DNA of 64,000 nt from Pleurodeles waltl (taxonomy: Eukaryota; Chordata; Amphibia; Caudata; Salamandridae): positions 348,310,027 to 348,374,026 of the forward strand of contig NC_090439.1 of NCBI RefSeq assembly GCF_031143425.1. The letters run 5' to 3'. Shown one piece after another: positions 10,520-22,467 of the stretch (position 1 is its first letter; each line of letters begins with the position of its first letter). The position numbers and the translations under genes are program-made. The notes beneath the pieces were generated by a model that was not told where the DNA came from, ran no database searches, and was given only the letters and a program-made list of their open reading frames with translations.

Positions 10520-11797
10520 CTATTTTGGCCGCATAATAGGCCCTTTGACTGCCTTGATTTCCACATGGAACTGTCTGATGGCCGTCCTATAATCTTCCTT
10601 AAGTGGGATGTCATAGGATTTTCTCCATTTCCTTTCCAAGCGTCTGCAGTCTCTTTTTAGTGATTGAAGATGAGTGGAGAACCAGGGGGCCCTTTCTTTC
10701 CTATTACCACCCCGCCTTAATGTACACAGAAGCGTGATACCCAAGCTATTGGTGATCCATTTGTTTAATGCTTCTAGAGAGTCAGCCATGTTTCCATTAA
10801 GGGCAGGTTTGGAGTTCTCTAGGACACCAATCCACTCCTCAGCGTTTAGCGAGTGCCAACGCCTATATGGTTGGGATGTGGTTTGGGAAGAATTCACTGG
10901 TTCTATGGTAGTGAGATTCAAAGAGATTAGCATATGGTTTGACCATACTAAGAGAGTGGGGGGTAGAGCAGTTAGGTCAACTGTGTTGCTAAAAGCAAGG
11001 TCAATGGTGTGGCCTTCATTATGGGTGGGCCCTCTGATCAATTGAATAAGATCTAATGCCTTCATGTCGGTTAAGAGGTTTTTTTCGCTGCAGCATTATC
11101 TGTTTTTTCTGCATTAACATTAAAATCCCAAAGGTTCGTAAAATTAGGTCTAGTGCAGATTAACTCGCTAACTTGCTCAGGAAGTGTTGTGCTGGGCCTG
11201 GGGAACGATATATATTAGGGCCCCAGAGAAGCTGTAATGAGGATTTCAAAGAATAGAGAAGGACATGCTCTCACAGTCAAGAAGTTGAAGGGGGCTGGAG
11301 GTAACCCTGACTGTGTCTCTGAAAATGATGGCAATCCCCCCCCTCCTTTCCCTGAGGGTCTATCTAGCCTTGTTATTAGATAATCACTAGACAGGGCCAA
11401 CGCCACATCTGGCCCTGAGCCCTCAGGGAGCCAAGTCTCTGTCAGTAATAATACTGTGGTTAATATCTAATTTATGAGCCACTAGGGATCTACAATTTGC
11501 CAAGAGCAACGTGCTTACTGACACTTTCTGAGGCCGAGCAAGCAAGGGGGTATTCTGTGGACAGAGTGAGTGTCTCTGACTTTCAGTGAAAGGTGGAGTG
11601 ACTCCCATGGGCTCCCTCCGGTCCTTGTGACTCCCTGGAGGGGCTAATCTACATGAATGAAGAAACTCAGCATCATAAACTATCCTGTTTGTCCTGAAAT
11701 GGGCAGAGGTGCTGGCCCCTGAGCCCTGTTTGGCACGGACGGGCGCAGACGGGCTTGCCTTAGGCGCACCTTCAGCAATATAAACAATGTCTCTCAA
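10520..11797 (-). pseudogene. LINE apurinic-type endonuclease region, broken
   Basis: Minus strand. LLANCRSLVAHKLDI at ~11500 is the usual start of the exonuclease-endonuclease-phosphatase domain in L2/CR1 elements. A frame change then leads to LLTETWLPEGSGPD and SSDYLITRLDRPSGKGGGGL. The C-terminal end is GPTHNEGHTIDLAFSN (about 11030) followed by WSNHMLISL. There the family's Ser-Asp-His-His active-site segment reads Ser-Asn-His-Met, so the domain has lost catalytic residues as well as its frame. Confidence 0.78.
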
Positions 11798-11800
11798 GTC

Positions 11801-14800
11801 ACAAAGTAGAACGTAATGTCTTCCTTCTGAACATTATGGCCATTAGTACCCATTAGTACCTTGGTCGCATAGCCACATATCAGAGCTATATCCAAATTGC
11901 ACTTCTGTTCTCCGAAGTGGTGATGGAGAAGTCAAAACAAAAAGAAGGTAAAAGGCTGAGGTTACACCTAATGTGGTGCTTCATGACTTAATTTCATCAG
12001 GTTCACGATGGGCTCAGTCAAGGAAGACACAATAACTACTGAAACTGCAGTTGGATCCCCCAGTGCTGACCTAGCCTTTTTTGATCCAGACTGAACTCCA
12101 CAGACTGGAAGTGGACCCCATATAAGGCATATGGACCACTTAGACAACAGGCCATACTCGAACTTAAATGAAGCACAAAACTGGTAGTTATGAAGGACCA
12201 ACACCGTCAGAATACCGTCTACTTCTCTGTCTTTCCAGAATGCCTAGAATTTTGTGGTCTGATCAAGTAGCCTTTTGATCCCTCGTGGGAATTTCAAAGA
12301 GCCAACAGGATTCTTTCTAGGTCTCAAGATGACCTGCAACCAGTTATGGACTGTTTTCTAAACCACCGCAAGACACAGCAAGTGATATCTGAGACTTATC
12401 AACTGAAAGTTCTCCTCCTCCATGGCCCACACAAAAATCTGTCATACTAAAGGTTTCACAGAAACAAAGCCTGAATCAAAAGACATTCTTGACACTGTGG
12501 CTAGAGACCCATAAGTGGAACCCTTCTGAAGCCATCCACAATGATCCTGAGAGTAGACAGGAAAACAGGTAGTTCCACTAGCCTGAAGATCTCTAACAAT
12601 GCATGGTAGACATGGAGTCATCCAGCATGGGCATGTCACTCCCAATATCTTTACAGAAAAAGGAGATAGCAGAGATACTGGCTACCTTAGAGGCATTGTT
12701 GCCGATTATAATCAAATGTCCCTGGGATCTGAAGATGAAAGACTGGTGACGAACACCAGGAAATAGGATGAAAGAGAATGTACTGGCATGAAATAACAAA
12801 TATGGGGAAGGGATAAGCCCAGATCCCCTTTTAAAGCTTATGGTCTTTGCCTGGCTTCATCCACTGCTTGTGACATGACCTCACTATTAAAAACCATGCT
12901 GCCAGGTACCTACAGCCGTACTGAGTGACCTGGATTCTTTGTGGCATATGTGTGGCTCAGTGCTTCTACATCCCTTTTGTCATGCTCCCCCTCCTTGCTT
13001 CCCTATCTGCACTATGCCCTCTGAAATTCATATGGTGACAAGGACAGGGTCATTTTGATTCCAGTATGTCCTGTATGAATCAGATGATGCCATATTAGTC
13101 CATAGATGATTGCAACAGCTGTACCCCTACCATGAATAGAAGAACATAGACTTGTCATTTGATGGCTCGCTTCCCCAAATGCAGAAATTGTTTTCTTGGT
13201 GTATCTCTGATGTTGACACAGGTGTGTGGTGGAAGGTCATTGAGAGCTAAGCTTGCCTGTTCAATGGTTGTTCTAGTTAGAGCAGTCTATGCATAGTTCA
13301 TAAGGAGGTTCTCACACAGCACCTCCTCACTTCTCACATAGTTGGGTACTCAGGAGGCAGGTCCTGTTCTGTAGTATCTCAATTAACTCTGTGTTCTCCT
13401 AAGCACCCATTCCCTTCCCCCTCCTACACTCCATCCTGTGTCCTACTTTTCTGGTTTTGAATGAGACCTATATTTGAGCACAGTTCTCCACCCTCACCAG
13501 TGCTTAATTTGTAAAAGAATAATTGCCAGAGCCCAAAGGTTTCCTCAGAAACCTGATGCAGGTGCTATTGAAGGGTGGGTTGTGGAATAGCAAGGCTGTG
13601 TATTCTTAATTCCACCTCATGCCTCTTTCACCCAACCACCATCAGACACTCCCTGCCACTGTATCTCATTGTTTCATGTTCTTTTTATCCCTCCTTTCAT
13701 TCTCTGATGGTGTTTTTCTCTTTCTTCTTCTTTCTCCCTTTGTATTTTTTTCTCCCACCTGCAAACACCGGTTCAAATTAAGTACTGCCTCTCACCTTTT
13801 AGATAGTATCAACTCACAGCCTAGTTTTCTGACACCTGAGGTTTCACAGGAAGGTCACAAAGAACACACCTCCTTCATTATAATGTTCAACTATGTTAAG
13901 TGGAAGAAAGGTGTTATCATTTTTGGACACCAACTCTCCTTACATCGTCCTCATTCAGGAAACCCAACTGTCCCTGACTGAATCGGAGAAATGGGAGATG
14001 GTGCAGATAGAAATACCATGTTGACCACACATCAAACTCAACAACACTTTTCACCTTCAAAAAAATGTGGCATGGCTGTACTGATTTGACAGTTCATACA
14101 ACATTCTGTCATGAAGCCTTGGATATATCCCGTGGCATGATTTGCAACTGCTAAGATCTGAACAGTGAGGCCTGTCCTCATGGTTGGTTCTGTGTTTGAC
14201 CCAAATCCCTTCACAGCTCCTTTCCTGATTGGTGTCTCAAGATCCTGGAGAGAGGGTATATCTGAACTGATGAGTGGTCTGTATGTCAATGACATGTTTC
14301 TCATGTACTAAGAAGCACAGAATGTGTTTAGGATCTTAAAATGCATTTTTTTTCTATAAAGTAAGGAATGCTGAGTGTGACTGGGGATTGTTCCCAGGCT
14401 TCTGATGGGTTCCACCACACTGTCTACTTTTAAAGATATAACTTTTGGTGAAGAACCTGAGCACCTGACTGGATGGATTCTTCTGGTGGAACATAGTGAA
14501 GGCTCCACTAGGGATTAAGCATTGTGGGGAAAATACTTTGGAGCCATATTCATGAATAAAGAGTGATCAGTGGCTTGCACAAGTAAAGCCAAGATGTCCA
14601 CTTTATTCCATTTGGCCTGGGACTGCTCAGGAGTAGGGCCATTATGGGAACAAGTGATAGTGATAAAAAGAAAGTGATTACGTTAGCTTTCACTCTTGTT
14701 ACACATCGAATGGCAAACATATACAGCAGCTGTGAAAGTTCACAACTGGAGGACTGGTTAGGCAAACTGGACGAATAGAACACAGCTGAGGAGCGGTTCC

Positions 14801-15399
14801 TTTAGTAGCTCAAGAGCGATGGTAAACGTGAGGAGGACCTGGCAAACTAAGAGGAGTTCCAACTTGAATTGCTTTACCTGGAGAAAATGGGGAATGCAAT
14901 GTAAATGTTGATATGGTTTTGATGGGACCTTAAAGGAAATATACAGTAACACAATTTTCCTTCCCATATGATGCAAGTAATTAGGTAAGGTAAAACAAAT
15001 TAAAGAATTTATTTGTGCTACAGGAGAATGAAGGGAGACCCACAAATTACTTTGTATCTATAGATATGCGTGGCTATGGAAAAACTGGTTTACACACCAT
15101 ATTACGTATGTTTTGTTGATATGTATTTCACTGTTTGTTTGCTGAAAGCTAATAAACATATTTTGAAAACGAGTAAATAATGGTAAGTATCAAAACCGAA
15201 AAAAATATTTGTGTCAATTTTCTCACAATTACTATACCGTATTTCTAAAAAAAAGTAATGATTTTCCAAGTCATAAAGTAACTCTTGAACACAGCCCAAA
15301 AACAAATAGCTTCTCCTTCCCTGTGCTGATTCACCTTAGTGCTGCATTGTTGAATAGACATCTGTTTTTTGTGTAATTAATTACCGTTAGATCAGCCAC
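11801..15399. other. Long unassigned stretch
   Basis: About 3.6 kb show no transposon ends, protein motif or convincing splice pair. The frames present (up to 120 codons at 13619-13981) are low-complexity or lack motifs. The stretch lies within the proposed host intron and may be ordinary intronic sequence or very old repeats. Confidence 0.35.
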
Positions 15400-15402
15400 T
15401 AA

Positions 15403-16325
15403 GGCCCATATTTATACTTTTTGACGCAAAACTGCGCCAATGCAGTTTTGCGTCAAAATAATTAGCGCCGGCTAACGCCATTCTGAAGCACCATGCGGGC
15501 GCCGTATTTATTGAATGACGTTAGCCGGCGTTAGCCGCCAGGGCCGTCTGGTGTGCGTTAAAAAAAACGACTTACACCAGGCAACGCCGGCATAGGGGAA
15601 AATGGAGCTTGGGCGTCAAGAAATGGGGCAAGTCAGGTTGAGGCAATTTTTGCGCCTCAACCCGATTTGCGCCATTTTTTTTCCACTCCAAACCTCCATA
15701 GAAATGACTCCTGTCTTAGCAAAGACAGGAGTCATGCCCCCTTGCCCAATGGCCATGCCCAGGGGACTTATGTCCCCTGGGCATGGTCATTGGGCATAGT
15801 GGCATGTAGGGGGGCACAAATCAGGCCCCCCTATGCCACAAAAAAAAATAAAAAAAATACTTACCTGAACTTACCTTAATGTCCCTGGGATGGGTCCCTC
15901 CAGCCTTGGGTGTCCTCCTGGGGTGGGCAAGGGTGACAGGGGGTGTCCCTGGGGGCATGGGAGGGCACCTCTGGGCTCCTTCAGAGCCCACAGGTCCCTT
16001 AACGCCTGCCTTTTGCAGGCGCTAAAAAACGGCGCAAAAGCGGACGTACGTCATTTTTTTTGACCCGCCCACTCCCGGGCGTGATTTTTGCCTGGGAGTA
16101 TAAATCCGACGCACATGCCTCGGAGTCGATTTTTTAGACGGGAACGCCTACCTTGCATCTCATTAACGCAAAGTAGGTGTCCACGCTAAAAAATGACGCT
16201 AACTCCATGGACTTTGGCGCTAGACGCGTCTAACGCCAAAGTATAAATATGGAGTTAGTTTTGCGTCGAAATTGCGTTAAAAAAAACGACGCAATTCCGG
16301 CGCAAACGGAGTATAAATATGCCCC
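15403..16325 (+). mobile_element. Harbinger-type MITE, 0.9 kb family, copy 1
   Basis: The ends are GGCCCATATTTATAC and GTATAAATATGCCCC, with TAA target duplications at 15400-15402 and 16326-16328. Near both ends is a subterminal fold-back of the gacgcaaaactgcg type. The middle holds three consecutive hairpins (about 15706-15840). Just beyond a poly-A run, at 15859-15877 read on the minus strand, are two successive consensus splice donors (AAGGTAAGT and CAGGTAAGT). There is no coding sequence. By eye its first 128 bp are about 95% identical to the copy at 25081, which suggests recent amplification. Confidence 0.9.
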
Positions 16326-16737
16326 TAAATGTGATGTAATGACGAATGGCACTTATCACAACCAATGACTAAGGGGGGCAAGGACACAGTGGCCCTTTCT
16401 GCACAGGTTGCATGAATTGTGTGAGACAAGAAGCATTCTCTCCCAGACCCAAAAAGGTAGGGCACACTAGCATTGAACTGCCCTGTATTGTGTGCAGTTT
16501 TGCAGTTGATGGAAAATAGTAAGTCTGAGCTCAGCCACTCACTAAAGGATAAAATTCAGTCAGCACTAAATTTAATCCATTGCAAATTAATTATATGTAC
16601 ATTTTCTTCAGATATACTTTTGGATCTATTCTGAATACCTGACTTGATGATACTATTGTGCAATTGGATGAGTCGATTCATCGTAATTATAGTGGAGTCC
16701 GATCCTGGCATTTAACTATTTTCATGTTCTATTTTAG
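16326..16737 (+). other. Unassigned DNA leading to a splice acceptor
   Basis: No repeat was recognised. The stretch ends with the pyrimidine-rich run catgttctattttag at 16737, a plausible acceptor for the exon that follows. Confidence 0.35.
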
Positions 16738-17480
16738 GAGAACACTGCTTGGACCCAGACACTTACATGCTGGATGTGTATCATGCGAACCCTCAAGCAG
16801 AATGGATTTTAAAGCCAAAGGCCAGCTGAAAATACCGGAGGAATATTGCCATCCACCATCTTGGGGGAAAATTTGCTTGGCCGTTCTACTTGATACTTTG
16901 CGCCGTGAACTTCATGGTTGGCTTGTCAAGGTCAACTGAACACATCAGGCGCTCCAAGTTTTACACTACAAGACTGAGAAGTGACGTATTTAACTGATAC
17001 CACTATGAACAAAGATGTACTGTAGGATTAAGTGCGGAAGAAAGCGTGCAAGTGGAAGGTTGGATTTTCTTGGCTCATCCAGTTCTGTTTCACAAAGGGC
17101 TCGTTTCTTGCGAACACTCCTGTATATAGGAATCAACAGTTCATTTCAGTTTTACTTGTGCAAAAAAAAAAAAAACACTACCAATGAAAGCTCAACACAA
17201 CGGAATTTTGATAAGAAGGAGCAACCCATTTGATACTATTGACTTCCAGAGCTTGACAAATGGATGTGCCAAACGCAGGGTTGCCAGGACAGCAGCACTT
17301 CTATTTAAAGAGATCTGTTTCTGACGTGAGTGCATACGTGAGTGCATGAGTGTGACGATATTTATGACATAATGGAATCCAGACCACTAATACGGAGGAG
17401 CAGGTGCAACATACCAAATTTGCTATTTTCTTGTGTATTTTATGTCAACTCTTCTTTTTTTATATAAAATAAAATAAAAC
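16738..17480 (+). CDS. Candidate host-gene terminal exon: 30 codons, stop, 3'UTR
   Basis: After the acceptor at 16736-16737, the two first bases complete a Gly codon with the last base of the exon at 4554. The frame then reads EHCLDPDTYMLDVYHANPQA and continues EWILKPKAS to a TGA at 16827-16829. The next 640 bp show no repeat family seen elsewhere here and end at overlapping AATAAA signals (17468-17478), as in a 3'UTR. A longer alternative frame (to 16937) is also open but ends in a less protein-like composition. I do not recognise the product. If real, the gene has an intron of about 12.2 kb filled with transposons. Confidence 0.4.
17468..17478 (+). promoter_or_regulatory. Overlapping AATAAA polyadenylation signals
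   Basis: Two AATAAA hexamers overlap (17468-17473 and 17473-17478) about 640 bp after the candidate stop codon. They are followed by a T-rich stretch. The position suits a 3'UTR end, but the hexamer is common in AT-rich DNA. Confidence 0.4.
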
Positions 17481-17657
17481 ATGGCTTTTTGTTAATAATG
17501 AAAAGCTATTTCTAGCACCAGTGACAGGTTACTTTGGGCCCAAATATTTTATAGCTGATTGATAATGAATGTGCAAGAGATGGATATGTTGTAATGTACC
17601 CTGAAGTAAAACATTGTAATTTATCTATTTGTCTGTTTATATAAAAGTATAAATTAA

Positions 17658-18148
17658 GGGGCATATTTATAAGAAAGTAGCGCATTGGTCCGGAAGCGCC
17701 ACTTTTCTTGCATCGCCTCTTCCCCTCCTAATGACACCATGGATGCATTGTATTTTCCATACGGCGCACCATGGCAGTCGTTAGGACAATAGCGTCAACA
17801 TTTTTGACGCTATTGTGGTGCTTTGCTGCACCAGCGGCAAAAATTGTGATGCTAGTGCAGCAAAGCACAGGGAGGCCAATTGATTAAAATGGGTGCGTCA
17901 TTTTAACGCCTGCTCTGAGCAGGCATTTAAAATGACGGACAAAATGGTGCAGTGAAATGCTGTAAATTGTTTGGGCATCCCAGTCTCGGAATGCCCCACT
18001 TGCATACATTATTCCTGGTGCGGGCATAGTGAGGAGCATGGGGTTGCAAAGTGGTGCAATGCATGTACAGCAGGGGAGAAAGGCCTCCTTAACGCCACCT
18101 TAGCGTAGGGCAGTGCAAGGTGGTGCTACAGGCTTGTAAATATGCCCC
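17658..18148. mobile_element. Harbinger-type MITE (~0.5 kb family)
   Basis: The ends are GGGGCATATTTATAAG and CTTGTAAATATGCCCC, flanked by TAA (left) and TAT (right). Internally it carries the cattattcctggtgcgggcata and gcgtcaacatttttgacgc fold-back phrases of the 0.5 kb class. Confidence 0.8.
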
Positions 18149-18268
18149 TATGCATGATTTGTAATGGATATGCATTTTAAAGCACTCAATAAAAAAATGT
18201 AAGCCCACTCAATCGTGCTACCCTGACTAACCTGGCAGCAACCAACCACCCTTACTCAGGAATATATA

Positions 18269-20972
18269 GGCCCTCATTATGAGATTGGTGGTAAAAACTG
18301 AATACTGCTGCGGCAACTGCCGCCAACATACCACCACGGAGGCGAACATCCATCCGCCAGATTATGACAGCCACACACAAAACCGACAGAAAACAGCCAC
18401 TACCACAAATCCGCCAGACCCACTGAACGTGATAAAATGTCGGTACTACCACCCATACCGTTACGCCACCAAAACAACGCCCTCCAAATAATGACCCACC
18501 AATCACCGCAGCGGACATTCAACGGCGGTAAACCTTTGGTGGTGCACACTGCTGCGGCAGATATGACCACTCAAAAACAAAACAAAACAACAGTAGCCAG
18601 AACAAAAAACCCACACCTGACACAAATACACACATCCCACACACCCACTACACACCCGCACATAACCCACAATCCTTTGCAAACACGAGAAGACAGCTGC
18701 ACTTTGCCACGCCAATCCCAGAAAGAACTACACACACATATCACAACTACCTATCCATTTGTCACACACCACACATCCCACTAGTTCACACATCACCCTT
18801 TGCACAACACACTCCACACAACACCCATGTCCCACAAAGGTACCCCCATTTCACCGATGAGGAGTTGTGGGTCATGGTGGAGGAAATAGGGTAGAGCCAG
18901 AGCTGTTTGGAGCAGAGGTACAGCAGATCTCCATTGCCAGGAAAATGGAGCAATGGCAGAGAATCGTGGACAGGGTGAATGCCGTGGGACAACATCCATG
19001 CACAAGGGACTTCATAAGGAAGAGGTGGAACGACCCACGGGGAAAGTGTGTTCCATTGCTGCAAGACACCAGCTTGCCATCAGGAGGACTGGTGGTGGAC
19101 CCCCACCTCCTTCCCCACAGCTGACAGCATGGAAGGAGCAAGTATTGGCAATACTGCATCCTGAGGGACTCACTGGAGTAGCCGGAGGACAGTAGGGCAG
19201 TCAGCCATGGTGAGTGCCATCCCGGGGCTGGCATCTCAGATGCAGCAATGCAATGGCTTCCTGGGTGGCATTCACGTGGCTTGGCGGCCCTACAGAGATA
19301 GTTTAAGGCTCTGGCCTCTTCTCTGACGGCAGCCAGTGTACCTGTTTCTTCCATCCCCCCACCAACTCCCACTTCCCAGTCCCAGGCTCCTCTCCCCAAA
19401 CCCATCCAATCATGCATTCTGACAAGCATGCACCCAAAACAACAGACAAGACTTACACAGACAAACACAGGCAGCACACTTCAGTCCGCAAGCACACACG
19501 CAGACAACACACAAATGCACACACAACATCATCCATTACCTCCTCTGTCTCCCCACCTCCTCCTCCCTCACAGTCACATCAGCACTCACACCTGCATGCA
19601 TAGCATCAACAGTCCCAGATCACGCCACCTGCACAGCCTTGCCCAGAGACACCACAAAAGCAGACCCGCAGACATGCACCCCACACACCACAGGCACAGT
19701 CACCACCACCATCACCACCTCATGCAGCACACCCACCTCACTTGCAGACACCACCACAACATCCATCCACATGTCCTGTTTGATGTCCTCCACCATGTCC
19801 GCCCCCTCCTCCAAAGACACACAACAGCCATCCACCTCACTCACACACAGTGCCCATGCACCTGCACCTAAGCCCAGCACACCTTCTCCTCCTACAACTA
19901 CTCCCTCTACCTTCAATCCCATACCTCCTCCCACAGCCCGCCCCACTGATCCTAAGAAGCTTACCTTTCCCCACTTGACCTCTTCCCTCCCCTCCCCCAT
20001 TCCTGCCCGTATGAGAAAGCCCCCCAGTACCTCCAGCACCAAATCTAGCCCAGATCCACACACTAAAACTGTAGCTGCCACTAAGGGGCACATGAGTGGA
20101 ACTCCGGTCCCCCACCCCAAGCCCACTCCTCCACCCCCAAAACAGAAGGGTAACGAGCCGCCCCTTCCAAACCAAAACCTAAGGACTCCCTCCCAAAAAG
20201 AATCCCGCCAGCCCCCCACCCCTCTGCCCCTTAGATGCCTGCCTATTTCCAACATGATGCCCCTGCACAGAGGAGTCCCGATGCTGTCAGGAGTCAAGTT
20301 GGGGCTTGGACTTTGCCCTGTGGGCATTACAGACTTTGAACTGGCCAATGGCCCTGCATGTATATATGCAATTCTGTATTTGTTTGGATTTGGGCTCTTC
20401 ATCCTACTGGATTACAGGGGTTGGAACAGAGATATGTGTCCTGGCTTTATTTGCTCCTGGGCCCTGTTACTGTCCATTTACTCTGCAGATGATTCTGGGT
20501 GTGTGTTGTGCGAGTGTGTGTCACTATCCCCTCCTTCCCTCCCTCTTTTGTGTGCTAGGGGGCTGTATTCACTGTCATCGTCAGCATTAGTGCTCCAGGA
20601 CGGCCAGGGCATGGTACAGCATCAGAAAGACTTCCAATTCTGGTTCTATAGTGGCCGCGGACTCCTCTGCGTCCCTGAGGTGAGTGTCTCCTTTTCTATG
20701 ATGTGTTTCAGTCAGGCTTTTGGTGGCATTGCTAACGCCCCGGAAATCCTGGCAATGCAGTATGTCATAATATGGTGGGCGGATCCTTGGCATACACCTG
20801 CCTGTAGGTGGCTCTGCCGTGCTCAGTGGACGTACCACACTGGCAGTTCAGGTGGTACATTGGCTGTTTATGGGAGGGATCACCGCCACGGTCATTACCA
20901 GCAGTCTGGCGGCGGTACTACCGCTGCTGCTGGCGTGGCGGTCAGCTGACCGCCAATGTCATAATGAGGGCC
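18269..20972 (+). mobile_element. Harbinger deletion derivative (Myb/SANT genes kept in part, no transposase)
   Basis: Perfect terminal inverted repeats GGCCCTCATTATGA / TCATAATGAGGGCC are flanked by ATA at 18266-18268 and 20973-20975. The left part matches the first Myb/SANT gene of the 8.9 kb copy at 46.6 kb. From about 19195 it continues directly with sequence matching the third exon of the second Myb/SANT gene and the far end of that copy. The transposase block is absent. It therefore looks like an internal deletion product that would need proteins in trans. Confidence 0.85.
18840..19195 (+). pseudogene. Myb/SANT-like DNA-binding protein 1, broken copy
   Basis: It starts near a sequence coding FTDEELWVMVEEI, then a frame change. 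After that come VEPELFGAEVQQISIARKME, WQRIVDRVNAVGQHP and IRKRWNDPRGK, the three-helix Myb/SANT-like pattern of Harbinger accessory proteins (spaced Trp residues, Lys/Arg-rich third helix). The end reads TGGGPPPPSPQL and then EQVLAILHPEG, identical in plan to the copy at 47154. At least two frameshifts are present. Confidence 0.75.
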
Positions 20973-22467
20973 ATAGTCTTTGATCAGGGGTAACAAGCCG
21001 CAGTTTATTAAGTCAATGATAAAACCATAAATCACTAATAGGAACCAAGAGGAACCAATAGGAGGCGTACTTCTGTCTCTGCTTACAGGCAGTAATTCAA
21101 CCATCACTTAACATTTGACTGTACACTGAATATGAAACTTGGATGAGTTGAGCTTAGCAGGTTCTAGTTTTCCCTTGCTATCAATGTATGATCTCATGTC
21201 CAGGCTGCAAGTGTTGTGTATGTTTTGCAGCTACTCCAACAATCAGGAGAGGTACCCTTCGCTACCAAAAAGGAACAGGGTGAATATACACAAACAAATA
21301 AAGCTCTTTTATTGACTTAACCATATTAAAACAAAATTATAATGCTGCGAGAGTAAAGTATGCACCAAATAATCAATCAACCTACAGCCATTTTTAAACT
21401 CACTTCAAATAAACACCCTCAACAGTCAACTTTTTAAATATAATTTTTCTTTCATTTATTTTGTACAACTATTTAAAATAAATTCTTATTAATTTATATG
21501 TTGATTACATTTCTATACATCATCATACATATATGTAAAACTTTTTTTTAAAGTACAACAATAAAAAAAAATGTTATTGCTCAACAACAAAAAGTATTTC
21601 TTCATATAGTGTTGACGCAGCATTTTGGTGGTCTTTCAGATGGTTCACCCCACATTCTCCAGGACAAAATGTATATATAATATAGTCAAAATTTTAAAAG
21701 ATGAACTGAAAAGAATACAAAAACAATATTTACAGTCTCATATAAATTATATATATGGTTTGACATTGGCTGTACATTTACTTCCTATGCATCACTAAAT
21801 CCTCCCCAACAGCTTTCCTACACTTCCTATGATTAAACACCATTATTAATCACAATTTCAAAATATCCCCATATTTTTAAAATATAAACCAACATTCTCC
21901 TATATTGCACAACCTATAACACTGTGTACCCAGTAACAATTATCTGGTGATCCCTCACCTTCATTTTTTATAGTTCATTTTAAAATACTTCAAATATCTA
22001 AGATTTTCATCCACAAATATTTCATTTTAGTCAGGGGCTCTTTACTTTATTAGAGACATGGAAACATAATCCATACAATTCACAAGGTGTTAAAATACAA
22101 TTCCCTTCATTTCTAAAAATGCATCATTTAATGTGTTTGGCCTTATTGTATACTGTGGTGGCACAACAGTATGCCTTGTTTGTTTATCCTTTTTTCAGAT
22201 TGTCTCTCTACTAAATTAATTTTCCCCCATTAATATCATATTGAATATAATGAGTCACATTCAGTTCTCTAATCACTTAAATATATAAAGAACTAACTGC
22301 TAATAATATGTGGGGGTCCTTTTGTGTTGTTTATTCACTCCTCTCTTCTGGTGTTCATCCTCTCCTACCAATCTCACATCTGCGGACCGGACTGTTGTTC
22401 CAAAATTTCAACTTCCATTTGCCAGGGGCTAATATAATTCCTACGTTATTTCTCCTTAAATGTTTTG
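20973..22467. other. AT-rich unassigned DNA
   Basis: About 1.5 kb are very AT-rich with many T and A runs, e.g. 21420-22300. No protein motif, transposon end or RNA gene was seen. Confidence 0.35.

Larger units (their letters stand above)
8720..11800 (-). mobile_element. L2/CR1-type LINE, degenerate
   Basis: Minus-strand fragments occur in the normal LINE order: endonuclease N-part (11.80-11.2 kb), endonuclease C-part and linker (11.07-10.52 kb), then reverse transcriptase (10.31-8.84 kb). The 3' end resembles an L2 tail: a tgtagcgctgggaggcctta phrase on the minus strand, then short cataa/cataac repeats at 8735-8721. Many frameshifts and stops are present, and a deletion removed the polymerase active site. 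The copy is dead and probably 5' truncated. Family placement is from protein motifs, not a search. Confidence 0.8.

Noticed and set aside
16738..16939. Longer alternative frame through the candidate terminal exon (RTLLGPRHLHAG...)
   Set aside because: It is open across both exons but has a less protein-like composition than the EHCLDPDTYMLD frame. I kept the latter but cannot exclude this one.
19639..20949. 436-codon plus-strand frame, the second longest in the window
   Set aside because: It runs through the Thr/Pro-rich tail and then non-coding end of the Harbinger deletion copy. There is no folded-domain signature, and the opposite strand is equally open, as expected for repeat-biased composition.
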